Below are positions 8,205 through 11,292 of a stretch of 11,292 bases of DNA, in pieces (positions within the stretch are counted from its first letter, which is position 1; each line of letters begins with the position of its first letter). This stretch comes from Thermus sp. JCM 17653 (GTDB lineage: Bacteria; Deinococcota; Deinococci; Deinococcales; Thermaceae), in the NCBI GenBank assembly GCA_001311585.1, contig BBBN01000032.1:1-11292 (forward strand), read 5' to 3'. Position numbers and translations under genes: made by a program. The notes beneath the pieces were generated by a model. The model did not search any database, had not been told where the DNA came from, and saw only the letters and a program-made list of their open reading frames with translations.

Positions 8205-8335
8205 CAGCCCTCGGCCGCCAGGCGGACCATGGCGGCCCAAAGGCGGGTCTTCTTGTGGGTCTTCGGGTCCAGGGAAAGCTCCAGCAGGAGCCGATCCTCC
8301 TCAGGCGTTAGCCGGATCTGAAGAGGGGCTGCCAT
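8156..8335 (-). pseudogene. IS630-family transposase, N-terminal fragment
   Basis: ATG at 8335 opens a 59-codon frame beginning MAAPLQIRLTPEEDRLLLEL and continuing DPKTHKKTRLWAAMVRLAAEGWP. This is the helix-turn-helix N-terminus of IS630/Tc1-type transposases, whose usual form runs on as AAxGWxVxxIAxxLGV. Here the match stops at about codon 45 (near 8204). The rest (GDRSGRASLRGQDT) is junction sequence read in frame to the TGA at 8156-8158. The DDE catalytic domain is absent, so it cannot transpose. It is the boundary between two unrelated gene fragments. The family assignment rests on the remembered pattern of IS630 N-termini. Confidence 0.65.
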
Positions 8336-8360
8336 GTTGAGATGATAAGGGGTGGCACAT
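8204..8360 (-). mobile_element. IS630-like element remnant (one end)
   Basis: This span covers the transposase start and the 25 bases upstream of it. IS630 elements insert at TA. A TA at 8360-8361, between the presumed element end (minus-strand TGTGCCACCCCTTATCATCTC) and the plus-strand coding-like sequence AGCCTCGAGG, is a plausible original target. The other end and most of the transposase are gone. The exact boundaries are inferred. Confidence 0.45.
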
Positions 8361-8617
8361 AGCCTCGAGGCCGGCCCCCTGACCTTGCGCTCCGGGGAAC
8401 GGGCGGTGTTCTTCCTGCCCGTAACCTCTGCCGCCCACTTCTTCTGGGGTACCGTGCTTCCCCAGGAAGCTCTGGACCACCTCTTTTTGCTTCCCCCGGG
8501 GTGCTACACCCTGGAACTGGCCACCCCTGGGGTGGCCTCCCTGCACCTCGAGGTCCTGCAAGTCGCCCCGGGAGGGAACCAGGAGGTCCTCGCTCCCTTG
8601 GGTGTTCCCGTGGAACC

Positions 8618-8621
<4 letters not shown>
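8352..8621 (+). pseudogene. Truncated open frame, C-terminal part of an unrecognised protein
   Basis: This 89-codon frame has strong third-position G/C and reads like genuine protein: SGERAVFFLPVTSAAHFFWG, then PPGCYTLELATPG and LHLEVLQVAPGG. The alternating hydrophobic pattern is beta-rich. PPGxYTLEL recalls carboxypeptidase-regulatory-like or other beta-sandwich modules of envelope proteins. Its first codons overlap the presumed end of the IS630 remnant, and an in-frame TAA at 8346-8348 stops any extension, so the N-terminal part was probably lost by IS insertion and deletion. No Shine-Dalgarno site precedes the GTG. Its TAA (8619-8621) overlaps the convergent lon stop codon. It could be a small functional gene, but remnant status is more likely. 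Confidence 0.5.
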
Positions 8622-11002
<2,381 letters not shown>

Positions 11003-11055
11003 CTACCCCCATGATACCCTCTGGGCCCAGGACCCAGGCGCTAGGGCACAAAGGG
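11003..11055 (-). promoter_or_regulatory. lon upstream region: possible -10 and an inverted repeat
   Basis: On the minus strand TATCAT (plus 11011-11016) lies eight bases before the lon ATG and could be a -10 giving a nearly leaderless mRNA. No convincing -35 is seen at 16-18 bp and the Shine-Dalgarno is poor (GGGGGT). Upstream, CTAGGGC (11041-11047) and GCCCTAG (11061-11067) are complementary, with a smaller GGGCT-AG-AGCCC hairpin (11053-11064) over the stop codon of the upstream gene. On the minus strand that hairpin is followed by TTTG, a weak terminator candidate. No CIRCE-type heat-shock operator was recognised. Confidence 0.35.
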
Positions 11056-11292
11056 CTAGAGCCCTAGGGTGAGGATGGCCCGCAGGTTCTTGAAGGTGAG
11101 GGTGACCTGGGCGGCGGGAAGGCCCTGGGCCATGACCCCAAGCCAGAGCCTTCCCTGCTGCAAGCCCTCCGTGAGGTGGGTGCCCTTCAGGGAGAAGGAG
11201 GCGGTAGAGGTGCCATTGAAACGGGCCTCTCCCACCTTCTCGTCCTCGGGGCCCACGGAGCAGGCGTAGGCGTAGGGGGTGGTGGGGCCGGG
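11056..11292 (-). CDS. C-terminal part of an unrecognised protein (runs off the right edge)
   Basis: The minus-strand frame is open from the window edge to TAG at 11056-11058, giving 78 visible residues. It reads PGPTTPYAYACSVGPEDEKV, then GEARFNGTSTASFSLKGTHL, GRLWLGVMAQGLPAAQVTL and finally FKNLRAILTLGL. The GTG at 11254-11256 falls inside this open frame and is probably not the start. The pattern of short beta strands with polar turns and Thr/Ser suggests a secreted or envelope protein, but no family is recognised. It is on the same strand as lon, 53 bases upstream. A weak hairpin at its stop suggests it is not tightly co-transcribed with lon. Confidence 0.6.
   Translation of the reverse strand, partial: PGPTTPYAYACSVGPEDEKVGEARFNGTSTASFSLKGTHLTEGLQQGRLWLGVMAQGLPAAQVTLTFKNLRAILTLGL

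Overview
The window looks like chromosomal DNA of a Thermus species (Deinococcota). It is very GC-rich, with G or C at almost every third codon position, and it uses both GTG and ATG starts. The encoded proteins are of types typical of that genus. The genus is inferred from codon use and protein character, not from a database match. GC content was judged by eye and not counted.

Layout. Positions 1-1175 (+) hold an RNB-family exoribonuclease broken by several one-base shifts. It runs stop-to-stop into an intact E. coli-type NADP isocitrate dehydrogenase (icd, -, 1176-2453). Divergent from icd is an FAD-dependent DAO-family oxidoreductase (+, 2515 on), which is intact except for a shifted C-terminal tail. 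Then come a GC hairpin, a roughly 95-bp interspersed repeat (copy A), and a textbook promoter driving an elongator tRNA-Met with its own terminator. The tRNA is followed by miaB and a small two-helix membrane protein (+). A second, inverted repeat copy (copy B, 5670-5770) ends five bases before another short FAD oxidoreductase, broken by two shifts. That gene is followed closely by a mobA-like nucleotidyltransferase.

Positions 7208-8621 are a debris zone: a multiply frameshifted minus-strand remnant of a surface protein with SdrD_B-like repeats, the first 59 codons of an IS630-family transposase, and a truncated plus-strand reading frame. Next is a complete Lon protease (-, 8618-11002), and at the right edge the C-terminal part of an unrecognised protein (-).

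The housekeeping genes are independent functions: TCA cycle (icd), tRNA thiomethylation (miaB), molybdenum cofactor maturation (mobA) and protein quality control (lon). No single pathway links them. Local operons are probably miaB with the 110-aa membrane protein, and the FAD oxidoreductase with mobA.

The most notable features are these. (1) The octamer CCTCGAGG occurs 11 times, far above chance. (2) There is an inverted pair of structured repeats flanking the tRNA-miaB segment. (3) One-base shifts are concentrated in a few genes while neighbours are intact. (4) Three convergent gene pairs meet with 0-3 nt overlap. I found no convincing new multi-gene system such as a defence or biosynthetic island.
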